A program made the position numbers and the translations under genes. Positions 25,627 through 35,667 of a stretch of 64,000 nt of DNA are shown here, piece by piece; position 1 is the stretch's first letter; each line of letters opens with the position of its first letter. The stretch is taken from the NCBI RefSeq assembly GCF_001500125.1, contig NZ_LQIV01000023.1, positions 186,001 to 250,000 of the forward strand. The letters run 5' to 3'. The notes below the pieces were generated by a model. That model searched no databases. It saw only the letters and a program-made list of their open reading frames with translations, and was not told the origin of the DNA. The stretch is from Mycobacterium sp. IS-1742 (GTDB taxonomy: Bacteria; Actinomycetota; Actinomycetes; Mycobacteriales; Mycobacteriaceae).

Positions 25627-27617
25627 TGATGACTTTCGACACCGTTTTGGTCGCCAACCGCGGAGAGATCGCCGTTCGGGTCATCCGCACCCTGCGCGCG
25701 ATGGGGATCCGCTCGGTGGCGGTGTTCAGCGACGCCGACGCCGGTGCGCGCCACGTCGCGGAGGCCGACGTCGCCGTCCGCATCGGCCCGGCCGCCGCCC
25801 GGCAGAGCTACCTCGACATCGAGGCGGTGGTGTCCGCGGCCCGGCGCACCGGCGCCCAGGCCGTCCACCCCGGCTACGGATTCCTCTCGGAGAACGCGGA
25901 TTTCGCCGCGGCCCTGGGAGCAGCGGGTGTCGTGTTCATCGGCCCACCCGTCGACGCGATCAAGACGATGGGCGACAAGATCGCGGCCAAGGCGGCGGTC
26001 TCGGCGTTCGGCGTGCCCGTCGTCCCCGGCATCTCGCGGCCGGGCCTGACCGACGACGACCTGATTGCCGGGGTCGGTGACGTCGGCTTCCCGGTGCTGG
26101 TGAAACCGTCGGCAGGCGGTGGCGGCAAGGGGATGCGGGTGGTGCGCGACGCCGCCGAACTGCCCGCCGCCCTCGTGTCGGCCCGACGGGAGGCGGCCGC
26201 CGCGTTCGGTGACGACACGCTGTTCCTCGAACGGTTCGTGCTCAACCCGCGCCACATCGAGGTGCAGGTCCTCGCCGACGGCCACGGCAACGTCATCCAC
26301 CTCGGGGAGCGGGAGTGCAGCCTGCAGCGCCGCCACCAGAAGGTGATCGAGGAGGCGCCCTCACCGCTGCTCGACGAGGCCACCCGCGCCAGGATCGGGG
26401 AGGCGGCGTGCGACACCGCGCGTAGCGTGGACTACGCCGGGGCGGGCACGGTGGAGTTCATCGTGTCGGCCGACCGGCCCGATGAGTTCTTCTTCATGGA
26501 GATGAACACCCGCCTGCAGGTCGAGCACCCGGTCACCGAGATGGTCACCGGTGTGGATCTCGTGGAGCAGCAGGTCCGCATCGCCGCGGGGGAGAAACTG
26601 ACGATCGCCCAGGGCGACGTCACCCTGCGCGGCCACGCCGTCGAGGCCCGCGTCTACGCCGAGGACCCGGGCCGCGGATTCCTGCCGACCGGTGGCACCG
26701 TCCACGGGCTGGCCGAACCCGGCGGTGCCGGCGTCCGGGTCGACTCGGGCCTGAGCCGCGGCGCGGTGGTGGGCAGCGACTACGACCCGATGCTGGCCAA
26801 GGTGATCGCTCACGGGTCCGACCGTCCGGCGGCGCTGCGGGCGCTCGATCGCGCGCTGGCGCAGACAGCGGTCCTCGGCGTGGACACGAACGTCGAGTTC
26901 CTGCGATTCCTGCTCACCGACCCGGATGTCGTCGCGGGCCGGCTCGACACCGGTCTGCTCGACCGCCGGGCGCCCGACTACGCGCAGGCACCGGTGCGCG
27001 ACGAGGATCTCATCGCCGCGGCCGCGCACCTGTGGCTACGGGCGTGGCCTGCACCCGGCGGCGACCTGTGGGCGGTGCCGATGGGCTGGCGCGTCGGTGA
27101 CCACGCTCCCACGACGCATCGCCTGCAGTCCGGTGAGCGCACCGATCACGTCCACCTGACCGGCACCCCGCGGGCCGCCACGGCGCGGGTCGAGGACGGC
27201 GAAACCCGTTCGCTGTCGGCCACGCTCGACGGCGACCGGCTCGTCGTCACCCTCGACGGTCTGCGCACCGAGTACCTCGTCGCCGCCGACGGCGAGCAGA
27301 TGTGGCTGGCCGGCGCAGGCCGGACGGTCGCGGTCGCCGAGGTCCGCGAGGCCCCGGTGCGCCAGGACGACGCCCACAGCGGCGATGCCGAGCTGACCAG
27401 CCCGATGCCGGGTTCGGTCGTGGCCGTCGGCATCGACGACGGGGCGACCGTGACGAAGGGGACCGTGGTGGTCACCGTCGAGGCGATGAAGATGGAACAC
27501 GCCCTGACCGCACCCGTCGACGGTGTGGTCGAACTGCTCGTCGCGGTCGCCGACCAGGTCAAGGTGGGCCAGCCGCTGGCACGGATTGTCGCTACCGACA
27601 AAGGAGATCAGTCATGA
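25626..27617 (+). CDS. accA1: Biotin-dependent acyl-CoA carboxylase alpha subunit
   Basis: This 663-residue subunit has biotin carboxylase and biotin carrier parts and partners AccD1. Biotin carboxylase starts [16 protein letters not shown]. It has the ATP-grasp Gly-rich loop [27 protein letters not shown], and the catalytic region [17 protein letters not shown]. After a linker, the C-terminal BCCP domain has VEAMKMEH with biotinylated Lys622. ATG at 25626 overlaps the accD1 TGA (TGATG); an adjacent in-frame ATG at 25629 is equally possible. Translation is coupled to accD1. Confidence 0.93.
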
Positions 27618-28774
27618 CGGACTTTCTGTCGTCCGGCACCCTGCCGGACCACTACGAACAACTCGCCAAGACCGTGCGCGACTTCGCCCGCACCGTCGTG
27701 GCACCGGTCGCCGCCAAACACGACGAGGAGCATTCGTTCCCGTACGAGGTGGTGCGCGGCATGGCCGACATGGGGCTGTTCGGCCTGCCGTTCCCCGAGG
27801 AGTACGGCGGGATGGGCGGGGACTATTTCGCGCTGTGCCTGGCCCTGGAGGAACTCGGCAAGGTCGACCAGAGCGTGGCGATCACACTCGAGGCCGGCGT
27901 GTCGCTCGGCGCGATGCCGGTGTACCGGTTCGGCAACGAGGCCCAGAAGCGGGAGTGGTTGCCGCAGTTGACCAGTGGCCAAGCGCTCGCGGCGTTCGGG
28001 CTGACCGAACCCGGCGGCGGCAGCGACGCCGGGGCGACCAAGACCGCTGCAAAATCGGATGGATCAACGTGGGTCATTAATGGCAGTAAGCAGTTCATCA
28101 CGAACTCGGGCACCGACATCACCAAGCTGGTCACGGTCACCGCCGTCACGGGCGAGACCGACGGGCGCAAGGAGATCTCGTCGATCCTCGTACCCGTGCC
28201 GACCGAGGGGTTCACCGCCGAACCGGCCTACAACAAGGTGGGGTGGAACGCCTCCGACACGCATCCGCTGTCGTTCGACGACGTCCGGGTGCCGGAGGAG
28301 AACCTGCTCGGTGAGCGGGGCCGCGGCTACGCGAACTTCCTGCGCATCCTCGACGAGGGCCGGATCGCGATCGCCGCCCTGTCGGTCGGCGCGGCGCAGG
28401 GGTGTGTCGACGAGAGTGTCCGGTACGCCAAGGAGCGGGAGGCCTTCGGACGCACCATCGGCAGCAACCAGGCCATCGCGTTCAAGATCGCGCGGATGGA
28501 GGCGCGTGCCCACACGGCGCGCACCGCCTACTACGACGCCGCGGCGCTGATGCTGTCCGGTAAACCGTTCAAGAAGGAAGCCGCGATCGCCAAGCTGGTG
28601 GCCAGCGAGGCCGCGATGGACAACGCCCGCGACGCCACACAGATCTTCGGCGGCTACGGCTTCATGAACGAGTTCACCGTCGCGCGGCACTACCGCGACA
28701 GCAAGATCCTCGAAATCGGCGAGGGGACAACCGAAGTCCAGCTCATGCTGATCGCGCGGCAGGCGGGCCTGTGA
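27614..28774 (+). CDS. fadE19: Acyl-CoA dehydrogenase (isovaleryl-/branched-chain type)
   Basis: This 386-residue FAD enzyme should oxidise a short branched acyl-CoA such as isovaleryl-CoA, feeding AccA1/AccD1. Family signatures: [19 protein letters not shown] (FAD/substrate loop), [14 protein letters not shown], and the C-terminal catalytic-base region [33 protein letters not shown] marks the helical C-domain. The ATG overlaps the accA1 TGA (ATGA), with AAGGAG 7 bases upstream. The next gene overlaps its own stop (GTGA). Substrate is inferred from operon context. Confidence 0.92.
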   Translation: MTDFLSSGTLPDHYEQLAKTVRDFARTVVAPVAAKHDEEHSFPYEVVRGMADMGLFGLPFPEEYGGMGGDYFALCLALEELGKVDQSVAITLEAGVSLGAMPVYRFGNEAQKREWLPQLTSGQALAAFGLTEPGGGSDAGATKTAAKSDGSTWVINGSKQFITNSGTDITKLVTVTAVTGETDGRKEISSILVPVPTEGFTAEPAYNKVGWNASDTHPLSFDDVRVPEENLLGERGRGYANFLRILDEGRIAIAALSVGAAQGCVDESVRYAKEREAFGRTIGSNQAIAFKIARMEARAHTARTAYYDAAALMLSGKPFKKEAAIAKLVASEAAMDNARDATQIFGGYGFMNEFTVARHYRDSKILEIGEGTTEVQLMLIARQAGL

Positions 28775-29262
28775 GCGGTGACAAGCGGATCGTCGTCCAG
28801 CGCGGGCTGTGGTTCGAGGAGTTCGAGACCGGGGTGCTCTACCAGCACCGGCCCGGCCGCACCATCACCGAGGCCGACAACGTCCTGTTCACCACGCTGA
28901 CCATGAACACGCAGGCGCTGCATCTCGACGCCGCGTTCTCCGACGCGCTGCCGCCGTTCAACCAGCGGCTGGTCAACTCGATGTTCACGCTCTCGACGCT
29001 GGTGGGCCTGTCGGTCGCACAGCTCACGCAGGGCACGATCGTCGGCAACCTCGGCTTCGGCGAGGTGGCGTTCCCGAAACCGCTGTTCCACGGCGACACC
29101 CTCTACGCGGAGACCGAGGTGCTCGAGAAGCGCGAGTCCAAGAGCCGGCCGGGGGAGGGCATCGTGACGTTCGCCCACGTCGGGCGCAACCAGCACGGCG
29201 ACATCGTCGCCACCGCGTCGCGAAAGACCATGGTGCGCAAGCAACCCGTCGAGGAGGCCTGA
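28771..29262 (+). CDS. MaoC-like hydratase (hotdog fold)
   Basis: This 163-residue MaoC-domain protein matches Rv2499c. The hydratase-2 region begins GRTITEADNVLFTTLTMNTQALHLD, with an Asp and a distal His of the MaoC active-site type, followed by the NLGFGEVAFPKPLFHGDTLYAE segment (residues about 89-110). In this operon it could hydrate 3-methylglutaconyl-CoA or a similar enoyl-CoA. That role is inferred from its neighbours. GTG start overlaps the fadE19 stop by 4 bases, and its own stop overlaps citE. Confidence 0.85.
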   Translation: MSGDKRIVVQRGLWFEEFETGVLYQHRPGRTITEADNVLFTTLTMNTQALHLDAAFSDALPPFNQRLVNSMFTLSTLVGLSVAQLTQGTIVGNLGFGEVAFPKPLFHGDTLYAETEVLEKRESKSRPGEGIVTFAHVGRNQHGDIVATASRKTMVRKQPVEEA

Positions 29263-30074
29263 TGATTGGCACCGGACCCGGGTGGCTGTTCTGCCCCGCC
29301 GACCGGCCCGAGCGGTTCGAAAAGGCCGCCTCCGCAGCCGATGTGGTGATCCTCGACCTCGAAGACGGGGTGGCCGCCAAGGACCGCGAGGCGGCCAGGC
29401 GGGCGCTCGTCGACACTCCGCTCGATCCGGCGCGCACCGTGGTCCGGATCAACCCCGCGGCCACGCCCGACCACGAACTCGACCTGAAGGCGTTGGCGCG
29501 GACGGACTACACGACCGTCATGCTCGCCAAGACCGAGAGCGCCGACCAGGTGGGGGCGCTCGCACCGCTGGACGTCGTGGCGTTGATCGAGACCCCGCTG
29601 GGCGCGCTCAGCGTCGTGGAGGTGAGCCGGGTGGACAACACCGTCGCCGTGATGTGGGGCGCCGAGGATCTGCTGGCCGTGCTCGGCGGCACCTCGAGTC
29701 GGCGGCCCGACAACTCCTACCGGGACTTCGCCGTCCACGTGCGGTCGCAGTCGCTGCTCGCCGCCAAGGCCTACGGCCGCATGGCCCTGGACTCGGTCTA
29801 CCTCGATATCAAGGACCTCGACGGGCTGCGGGCGGAGGTCGACGACGCCGTCGCGGTCGGGTTCGACGCCAAGGTCGCCATCCATCCCACCCAGGTCGCG
29901 GTGATCCGCGACGGCTACCGGCCCACCGACGAACAGGCCGACTGGGCCCGTCGCGTCCTGGACACGGCGCGCGGTGAACGCGGCGTCTTCCAGTTCGAGG
30001 GCATAATGGTGGATGCCCCAGTGCTGAGGCGAGCGGAGCGCATCGTCGCGTTGGCGCCACACCCAGGCAGCTGA
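29262..30074 (+). CDS. citE: CitE-like beta-hydroxyacyl-CoA lyase
   Basis: This 270-residue TIM-barrel lyase of the HpcH/HpaI-CitE family matches Rv2498c. Motifs: LFCPADRPERFEKA, VILDLEDGVA (metal-binding Glu/Asp), VVRINP, VALIETPLGAL (Glu ligand), WGAEDLLAVLGG, and AKVAIHPTQV near the C-terminus. No citrate lyase alpha or gamma genes are present. The M. tuberculosis protein is reported as a CoA-ester lyase for HMG-CoA- and citramalyl-CoA-type substrates, which fits the last step of leucine breakdown. ATG overlaps the MaoC stop. A 104-base gap separates it from bkdA. Confidence 0.88.
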   Translation: MIGTGPGWLFCPADRPERFEKAASAADVVILDLEDGVAAKDREAARRALVDTPLDPARTVVRINPAATPDHELDLKALARTDYTTVMLAKTESADQVGALAPLDVVALIETPLGALSVVEVSRVDNTVAVMWGAEDLLAVLGGTSSRRPDNSYRDFAVHVRSQSLLAAKAYGRMALDSVYLDIKDLDGLRAEVDDAVAVGFDAKVAIHPTQVAVIRDGYRPTDEQADWARRVLDTARGERGVFQFEGIMVDAPVLRRAERIVALAPHPGS

Positions 30075-30178
30075 CGGACAGCCCTGACACCAAGGGTCCT
30101 GCTCCGACCGCCACACGCTGAGCACCTGAAGTCGTCGGACGGCGAAACATGCCGTCGATGCGACCTGAAGGAGGCGGT

Positions 30179-31249
30179 ATGGCCGGCGTCGATATGGACC
30201 CCGTGCAGCTGGTGGGTGCCGACGGCACACCGAGCGCACACCATCGCCACAGCCGCGACCTGCCTCCGGAGACCCTCTCCTGGTTGTACGAGACGATGGT
30301 CGTCACCCGCGACCTCGACACCGAGTTCGTGCACCTGCAGCGTCAGGGTGAGCTCGCGCTCTACGCGTCCTGCCGCGGTCAGGAAGCCGCCCAGGTCGGC
30401 GCCGCCGCCTGTCTGCGCAAGACCGACTGGCTGTTCCCGCAGTACCGGGAGATCGGTGCGTTCCTGCTGCGCGGCATCGCCCCGGCGCAGATGGCGGCGG
30501 TCTGGCGAGGCAAGTGGCACGGCGGGCTGGAGTTCACGGCGAAGTGCTGCGCGCCCATCTCGATCCCGATCGGCACCCAGGGGCTGCACGCCGTGGGGGC
30601 CGCGATGGCCGCCCAACGCCTCGGCGAGGATTCCGTGACGGTCGTGTTCCTCGGCGACGGCGCCACCAGCGAGGGCGACGTCCACGAGGCGATGAACCTG
30701 GCCGCCGTCTATCAGGTGCCGTGCGTGTTCTTCGTCCAGAACAACCAGTGGGCGATCTCGGTGCCGGTGGAGCGGCAGGTGGCCGGTCCGTCGATCGCCC
30801 ACCGCGCCGCCGGGTACGGCATGCCGGGTGTGCGGGTCGACGGTAACGACGTGCTGGCCTGCTTCGCGGTGATGTCGGAGGCGGCCGCGCGCGCCCGCGG
30901 AGGCGGCGGGCCGACGCTGATCGAGGCGGTCACCTACCGGCTCGGACCGCACACCACGTCCGACGATCCCAGCCGGTACCGCGAGCAGTCCGAGGTCGAG
31001 CGGTGGCAGGCGCTCGACCCCATCCCGCGCTACCGCACCTACCTGCAGAACGTCGGCGTGTGGACGGAACGACTGGAGGAGCGGGTGTCCGCCAGGTCGA
31101 AACGGCTTCGCGCGGAACTGCGCGAAGCGGTGGTCGGTGCGCCCGATGTCGATGTCGCCGAGGTGTTCGACACGGTCTACCACGACATCACCCCGGACCT
31201 GGCCGAGCAGCGCGACCGGTTGCTCGCCGAGTTGGCGAAGGAGGCGTGA
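30179..31249 (+). CDS. bkdA: Branched-chain 2-oxoacid dehydrogenase E1 alpha
   Basis: This 356-residue E1 alpha subunit binds thiamine diphosphate and decarboxylates the 2-oxoacids of leucine, isoleucine and valine. The ThDP motif is GDGATSEGDVHEAMNLAAVYQVPCVFFVQNNQWAIS (residues about 157-192; GDG then N-N). Other marks are CRGQEAAQVGAAACL, and TYRLGPHTTSDDPSRYR carrying the phosphorylation-loop-like region. ATG 30179 is chosen for AAGGAGG directly upstream, removing 10 residues of an upstream frame. bkdB starts one base after its stop. Matches Rv2497c. Confidence 0.92.
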   Translation: MAGVDMDPVQLVGADGTPSAHHRHSRDLPPETLSWLYETMVVTRDLDTEFVHLQRQGELALYASCRGQEAAQVGAAACLRKTDWLFPQYREIGAFLLRGIAPAQMAAVWRGKWHGGLEFTAKCCAPISIPIGTQGLHAVGAAMAAQRLGEDSVTVVFLGDGATSEGDVHEAMNLAAVYQVPCVFFVQNNQWAISVPVERQVAGPSIAHRAAGYGMPGVRVDGNDVLACFAVMSEAAARARGGGGPTLIEAVTYRLGPHTTSDDPSRYREQSEVERWQALDPIPRYRTYLQNVGVWTERLEERVSARSKRLRAELREAVVGAPDVDVAEVFDTVYHDITPDLAEQRDRLLAELAKEA

Positions 31250-31250
31250 C

Positions 31251-32303
31251 ATGACCCAGTTGATCGAGCGGCCCGCCGGCGCGAACGGCGACGACCGGCC
31301 GTTCCTCACCCACGTCACGCCGGTCACCGAGCTGACCATGGTGCAGGCCGTCAACCGCGCCTTGCACGACGCCATGGCCGCCGACGACCGCGTGCTGGTC
31401 TTCGGCGAGGACGTCGCGACGCTGGGCGGGGTGTTCCGGGTGACCGAGGGACTTGCCGAGACCTTCGGCGAGCGACGATGTTTCGACACGCCCCTCGCCG
31501 AGTCGGCGATCGTCGGGATCGCGATCGGCATGGCGATCCGCGGCTTCGTGCCGGTGCCCGAGATCCAGTTCGACGGCTTCGCCGCCCCGGCGTTCGACCA
31601 GGTGGTCAGCCACCTCGCGAAGTACCGTATGCGCACGCGTGGCGACGTGGACATGCCGGTGACGATCCGCATCCCGTCGTTCGGCGGAATCGGTGCGGTG
31701 GAACACCATTCGGAATCGACGGAGACGTACTGGGTGCACACCGCCGGCCTCAAGGTGGTGACACCGTCCGGTCCGTCCGATGCGTACTGGCTGCTGCGGC
31801 ACGCGATCGCCGCTCGCGACCCGGTGATCTACCTGGAACCGAAACGGCGGTATTGGGCGCGCGAACCGGTGGACACCGCTGTGCCGGGTCTCCCGATCGG
31901 CCGGGCGGCGGTGCGCCGCGAGGGCGCCGACGTCACGGTGCTCACCTACGGCCCGCTGGTGGCGACGGCCCTGTCCGCCGCCGAGCATGCAGCGGCCGAA
32001 TGCGATTGGTCGCTGGAGGTCGTCGACCTGCGCTCGCTCAACCCGCTCGACTTCGACACCGTGGCCGCGTCGGTGATCAAGACGGGCCGCGCCGTGGTGA
32101 TGCACGAGGGGCCGCGGACACTGGGCTTCGGCGCCGAACTGGCCGCGCGGATCTCCGAAGAGTTGTTCTACGACCTGGAAGCGCCGGTGTTGCGCGCCAC
32201 CGGGTTCGACACCCCGTATCCTCCGGCGCGGCTCGAGAAGCTGTGGCTGCCGGGGGTGGACCGATTGCTCGACTGTGTGCAGCGGACCCTGGAGATGCCA
32301 TGA
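31251..32303 (+). CDS. bkdB: Branched-chain 2-oxoacid dehydrogenase E1 beta
   Basis: This 350-residue transketolase-like E1 beta pairs with BkdA to form the alpha2beta2 E1. Motifs: [33 protein letters not shown] at the N-terminus (residues about 28-60), [32 protein letters not shown], and [15 protein letters not shown] with the transketolase C-domain. ATG one base after the bkdA stop, with AAGGAGG seven bases upstream inside bkdA. The bkdC start overlaps its stop (ATGA). Confidence 0.92.
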   Translation: MTQLIERPAGANGDDRPFLTHVTPVTELTMVQAVNRALHDAMAADDRVLVFGEDVATLGGVFRVTEGLAETFGERRCFDTPLAESAIVGIAIGMAIRGFVPVPEIQFDGFAAPAFDQVVSHLAKYRMRTRGDVDMPVTIRIPSFGGIGAVEHHSESTETYWVHTAGLKVVTPSGPSDAYWLLRHAIAARDPVIYLEPKRRYWAREPVDTAVPGLPIGRAAVRREGADVTVLTYGPLVATALSAAEHAAAECDWSLEVVDLRSLNPLDFDTVAASVIKTGRAVVMHEGPRTLGFGAELAARISEELFYDLEAPVLRATGFDTPYPPARLEKLWLPGVDRLLDCVQRTLEMP

Positions 32304-33451
32304 GCGTGCAGGACTTCCTGGTGCCCGACCTCGGTGAGGGTCTGCAGGACGCGGCGATCACCTCCTGGGCGGTCGAGGTGGGGGACGAGGTCGAGCTCAA
32401 CCAGACGCTGTGCACCGTGGAGACGAACAAGGCCGAGGTGGAGATTCCGAGCCCGTACGCCGGGCGGGTTGTCGAGCGTGGGGGAGACGAAGGGCAGACC
32501 CTCGACGTGGGCGCCCTGCTGGTGCGGATCTCGACATCGGAATCGGTTGCTCCGCAACGTCGACCGGTGCTGGTGGGGTACGGCGCGGACGAGGCGATGG
32601 ATGCCAGCAGACGCACCCGCGCACCGTCGGCGCGTCCGCGAGCCAAGCCGCCGGTGCGCAAACTGGCCGCTGAGTTGAACGTGAACCTGGCCGAAGTGCC
32701 GCCATCGGGTGAGGATGGGATCGTCACCCGGGAGGACGTCCAGCATGCGGCCGCTGACGTGAGCGACACGACCACGGTGCGGGGCGTCCAGGCCGAGATG
32801 GCACGGCGGATGTCGTTGTCGCGGCGGGAGATTCCGGATGCGCACGCCGGCATCACGGTGGACGGCAGCGCGCTGTTGCGGCTGCGCGACAGGCTGCATG
32901 ACGCGGACCCGCCGGTGACGCCGTTCGTGTTGACCCTTCGCCTGCTGACGGTGGCGCTGCAGCATCATCCGGCGCTCAACGCGACGTGGATCGAGACGGC
33001 CGACGGCCCGCAGATCCACCGGCACAGAGCGATTCACCTCGGATTCGGTGTCGCCGCACCGCGGGGGCTGTTGGTTCCCGTGATCGCGGATGCCCACGAC
33101 AAGACCACCCGCGAGCTCGCCGCGGCGGTGGCACGGCTGGTGGACGAAGCGCGCACCGGACGGGTGCGCCCTGCCGAACTATCGGGGTCGACGTTCACCG
33201 TCTCGAATTTCGGCGCGCTCGGGCTGGACGAGGGCGTGCCGGTGATCAATCACCCCGAGGCCGCGATCCTGGGAATGGGTTCGTTGAAGCCGCGCGCGGT
33301 GGTGGTCGACGGCCAGGTGGTCGCCCGCCCGACGATGACGCTGACGTGCGCCTTCGATCACCGCATCGCCGACGGGGCCACCGTGGCGGCTTTCCTGGGT
33401 GAGTTGCGCGAGCTGGTGGAGACGCCGGAGCTCGCGCTTCTCGACCTGTGA
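32300..33451 (+). CDS. bkdC: Branched-chain 2-oxoacid dehydrogenase E2 (lipoyl acyltransferase)
   Basis: This 383-residue E2 has one N-terminal lipoyl domain ([10 protein letters not shown]; the Lys carries lipoate, about residue 44). A peripheral E1/E3-binding domain follows ([29 protein letters not shown], about 120-150). The catalytic domain ends with [17 protein letters not shown], giving the DHRxxDG His and Asp. It passes the branched acyl group from E1 to CoA; E3 must come from elsewhere (no lpd in the window). ATG overlaps the bkdB stop. Convergent with echA14, whose stop is only one base away. Confidence 0.92.
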   Translation: MSVQDFLVPDLGEGLQDAAITSWAVEVGDEVELNQTLCTVETNKAEVEIPSPYAGRVVERGGDEGQTLDVGALLVRISTSESVAPQRRPVLVGYGADEAMDASRRTRAPSARPRAKPPVRKLAAELNVNLAEVPPSGEDGIVTREDVQHAAADVSDTTTVRGVQAEMARRMSLSRREIPDAHAGITVDGSALLRLRDRLHDADPPVTPFVLTLRLLTVALQHHPALNATWIETADGPQIHRHRAIHLGFGVAAPRGLLVPVIADAHDKTTRELAAAVARLVDEARTGRVRPAELSGSTFTVSNFGALGLDEGVPVINHPEAAILGMGSLKPRAVVVDGQVVARPTMTLTCAFDHRIADGATVAAFLGELRELVETPELALLDL

Positions 33452-33452
33452 G

Positions 33453-34205
33453 CTACCTGCGCTTGGCGGCGGCGAGGCGGCGGGCGAACTCCGGCGATTC
33501 GATGGACGACGCCTGAGGACCGAGTTCGATGTCGACCGCCGTGCGGTGCTGTTCGGTGTCGACTGTGCCCGGGTTCGCGGTCGCCCGCATCGATGCCTTC
33601 GTCGCCAGCACGACATCGCGTGGTGCGGCCGCGGGCCCGGCGGCCAGGTCGCGCGCGGCGGAGACGGGGTCGTCGGCGACCCCGAGGGCGAGGCCGTAGC
33701 GGACCGCGGTCTCGGCGTCGAAACGCTTACCGAACAGCAGAGCCGCCTTGGCGACCTCGGGCCCGACGGCCCGCTGCAGCATCCAGGTCGCCCCGCCGCC
33801 GGGATGGATGCCGAGTTTCTGGAAGCGCGGGTCGAACAGGGCATTCGGGCCCGCGATCCGAACATCCGCCGCGAGCGCCAGGTTCAGTCCGGCGCCGACG
33901 GCCGCCCCGTTCACGGCCGCGATGGTCGGGAGCGTGCAGTGGGCCACCGCCAGGAAGCCGTCGTAGATGCGGCGCAATCCATCCTCGGTGGCCTCGCCCA
34001 GCGCCGTCAGATCCGCACCCGCGCAGAACGCCTTACCCGCCCCGGTGACGATCACCGCGTGCACCTGGGCGTCGGCTTCCGCGGCCTCGACGGCCGCGCG
34101 CAGGGCGGCGGACATCTCGAAGGTCACCGCGTTGCGGCGGTCGGGATCGTTGACGGTGATCAGGGCGACGTGATCGTCGACCTGCATCAGCACTGAATCA
34201 GACAC
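33453..34205 (-). CDS. echA14: Crotonase-fold protein (EchA14-like) lacking both hydratase glutamates
   Basis: This 250-residue enoyl-CoA hydratase/isomerase superfamily member follows bkdC tail-to-tail. The CoA oxyanion hole region [12 protein letters not shown] and the second one [24 protein letters not shown] are intact. Aligned by eye to rat mitochondrial hydratase, Glu144 is Asn108 (GAGLN) and Glu164 is Arg127 (FDPRFQKLG). Both acid/base residues are gone, so water addition in the classic way is unlikely; another CoA-ester reaction or a binding role is possible. GTG start. Orthology to Rv2486 is by sequence likeness and neighbourhood. Confidence 0.82.
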   Translation of the reverse strand: MSDSVLMQVDDHVALITVNDPDRRNAVTFEMSAALRAAVEAAEADAQVHAVIVTGAGKAFCAGADLTALGEATEDGLRRIYDGFLAVAHCTLPTIAAVNGAAVGAGLNLALAADVRIAGPNALFDPRFQKLGIHPGGGATWMLQRAVGPEVAKAALLFGKRFDAETAVRYGLALGVADDPVSAARDLAAGPAAAPRDVVLATKASMRATANPGTVDTEQHRTAVDIELGPQASSIESPEFARRLAAAKRR

Positions 34206-34214
34206 GCGCCCACC

Positions 34215-35570
34215 CTAGCCAGCCTCGTCGTCCTCGCCGTGGTCCCCGCCCGCTGTGCGGTCGGTGAGGTAGCGGTGGGGGTGGAAGTGGTTGTTGACTC
34301 TCGGTTGGCCGGTGTCGAGGTGTTCGGGTGGGATCCAGTGGGTGCGGCCGTCGCCGGGGCGCACGGTGGTCCATCCGGTCTCTTCGATGAGCAGGTTGGC
34401 GGGTTGGCAGGCCAGGGTTTGGGTGTCGATATCGGTGCGGCCGCCATCGCAGAAGTCGTCGGTGTGGTGGGCCTCGGTCCAGTAGAACGGCACCGTGCAG
34501 TGCGGGTGGGTGCAGCCCCGATCCCGCGCGAACAGGGCGAGGCGTTGGGCGGTGGTGGCGGTGCGTGTGGCGCGGCCGAGGTAGAGGATTTCTTCGGTGT
34601 GGTCGTCGAACACGGCCAGGTAGTGGCGGGAGTGGCCGGCCAGGCGGATGAGGTCGCGCACCGGGAGGCGGTTGCCGCCGCCGGTGTGGGCCCAGCCGGC
34701 GGCGCGTTCGAGTTCGCTGAGGGTGGCGGTGGCCACGATGCCGGCGGGTACGCCGGCGACCCGGCCCAGGGCGCCGGAGGCGACGGCGTCGCCGAGGGCG
34801 CGGGTCAGCGCGTCGTGGTGGCGTTGGCCGGGGGTGCGGTCGTCGCGGCCGGTGACCGCGTCGTCGTGGGGCAGGTTGTGGCCGGGGGCGGCGTACTTGG
34901 CGGCGATGACATCCCAGTAGGCGCGGGCTTCGGGGGTGAGCCAGCCTTCGATGCGGCTCATCCCGTCGGCCTGCTGACGGCCCACCCGGAGGTGGCGGCG
35001 GCGGCGCAGGGTCTGGTGGTCGGGTTCGGTGCCGTCCTGGTCGATGAACCCCAACAGGGTCTCGGCGACCTGCTTGAACTGATCCGGACGCAACTCGATC
35101 GCGTGGGTGACCAGATCGCGTTCGTAGTCGTCACGGCGCGCGGCCGACACCCAGACCGGCAGCTTCCGGATGAAGTCCTGGATGACCCGCACATGCGCGA
35201 CCCCGATATCGCCACGGGCCACCGCGGCCGCGGTATGGCTCAACTCGGTCTGCACGCGTTCCCCGTGAATCGTGTAGCGGGGACCCAACTGGGCGGCGTC
35301 GGTGATCCGGTTCCGGGCGTCGGTGGCCGTGATGCGCAGGTGGTTGGCCAACACCTCGCGGATGGAGGTGGCGCCCAAAGCGTGGGGGTCGGCGCCGATC
35401 AGGCGCGCGGTGAGCCGGTGCTCCACGGCCGGGACCGCCCAGACGGCGTGTTTGATGCGGTCGAGTTCGGCCACCACCTGCGGGTCGGTCAGGTCGTCGA
35501 TCGGAGCGGTCTGCAGGTCGGCGACCGCCGCCCGCAGGCGGTCGACCGCTGCGCTGAAGTCCCCATCCAT
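34215..35570 (-). CDS. DUF222 / HNH endonuclease-domain protein (13E12 family)
   Basis: This 451-residue protein has an N-terminal DUF222 helical region (about 10-300) and a C-terminal HNH-like domain (CTHPHCTVPFYWTEAHHTDDFCDGGRTDIDTQTLACQPANLLIE, about 365-408; metal Cys, the AHH pair, then Asn). The last part of the motif reads CQPAN, a known variant of this family. These genes are often multicopy in mycobacteria and sometimes flank mobile elements; I see no flanking repeats here. ATG 35570 is chosen over ATG 35600 because the SOS box and its -10 lie at 35574-35589. DNA-damage induction is expected. Confidence 0.83.
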   Translation of the reverse strand: MDGDFSAAVDRLRAAVADLQTAPIDDLTDPQVVAELDRIKHAVWAVPAVEHRLTARLIGADPHALGATSIREVLANHLRITATDARNRITDAAQLGPRYTIHGERVQTELSHTAAAVARGDIGVAHVRVIQDFIRKLPVWVSAARRDDYERDLVTHAIELRPDQFKQVAETLLGFIDQDGTEPDHQTLRRRRHLRVGRQQADGMSRIEGWLTPEARAYWDVIAAKYAAPGHNLPHDDAVTGRDDRTPGQRHHDALTRALGDAVASGALGRVAGVPAGIVATATLSELERAAGWAHTGGGNRLPVRDLIRLAGHSRHYLAVFDDHTEEILYLGRATRTATTAQRLALFARDRGCTHPHCTVPFYWTEAHHTDDFCDGGRTDIDTQTLACQPANLLIEETGWTTVRPGDGRTHWIPPEHLDTGQPRVNNHFHPHRYLTDRTAGGDHGEDDEAG

Positions 35571-35573
35571 ATC

Positions 35574-35589
35574 TCGAACACTAGTTCGA
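35574..35589 (-). promoter_or_regulatory. SOS box (LexA site) overlapping a leaderless -10
   Basis: TCGAAC-ACTA-GTTCGA matches the mycobacterial SOS box TCGAAC(N4)GTTCGA exactly. On the minus strand the box contains TAGTGT, a TANNNT -10 that lies 7 bases before ATG 35570. LexA bound here would cover the -10 and start point. Confidence 0.85.
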
Positions 35590-35667
35590 GGGTCCGACAA
35601 AACCCGGCCGCGATGTGACAGCTGAAACCACTGTGGCGCAGATTTTTTCGCGCCGGGACTCGCTGCG

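Noticed and set aside
30075-30178. Promoter between citE and bkdA
   Set aside because: No convincing -10 or palindrome seen; left as an unassigned gap.
34215-35600. DUF222/HNH gene as part of a mobile element
   Set aside because: No terminal inverted repeats, target duplications or integrase/transposase genes nearby.
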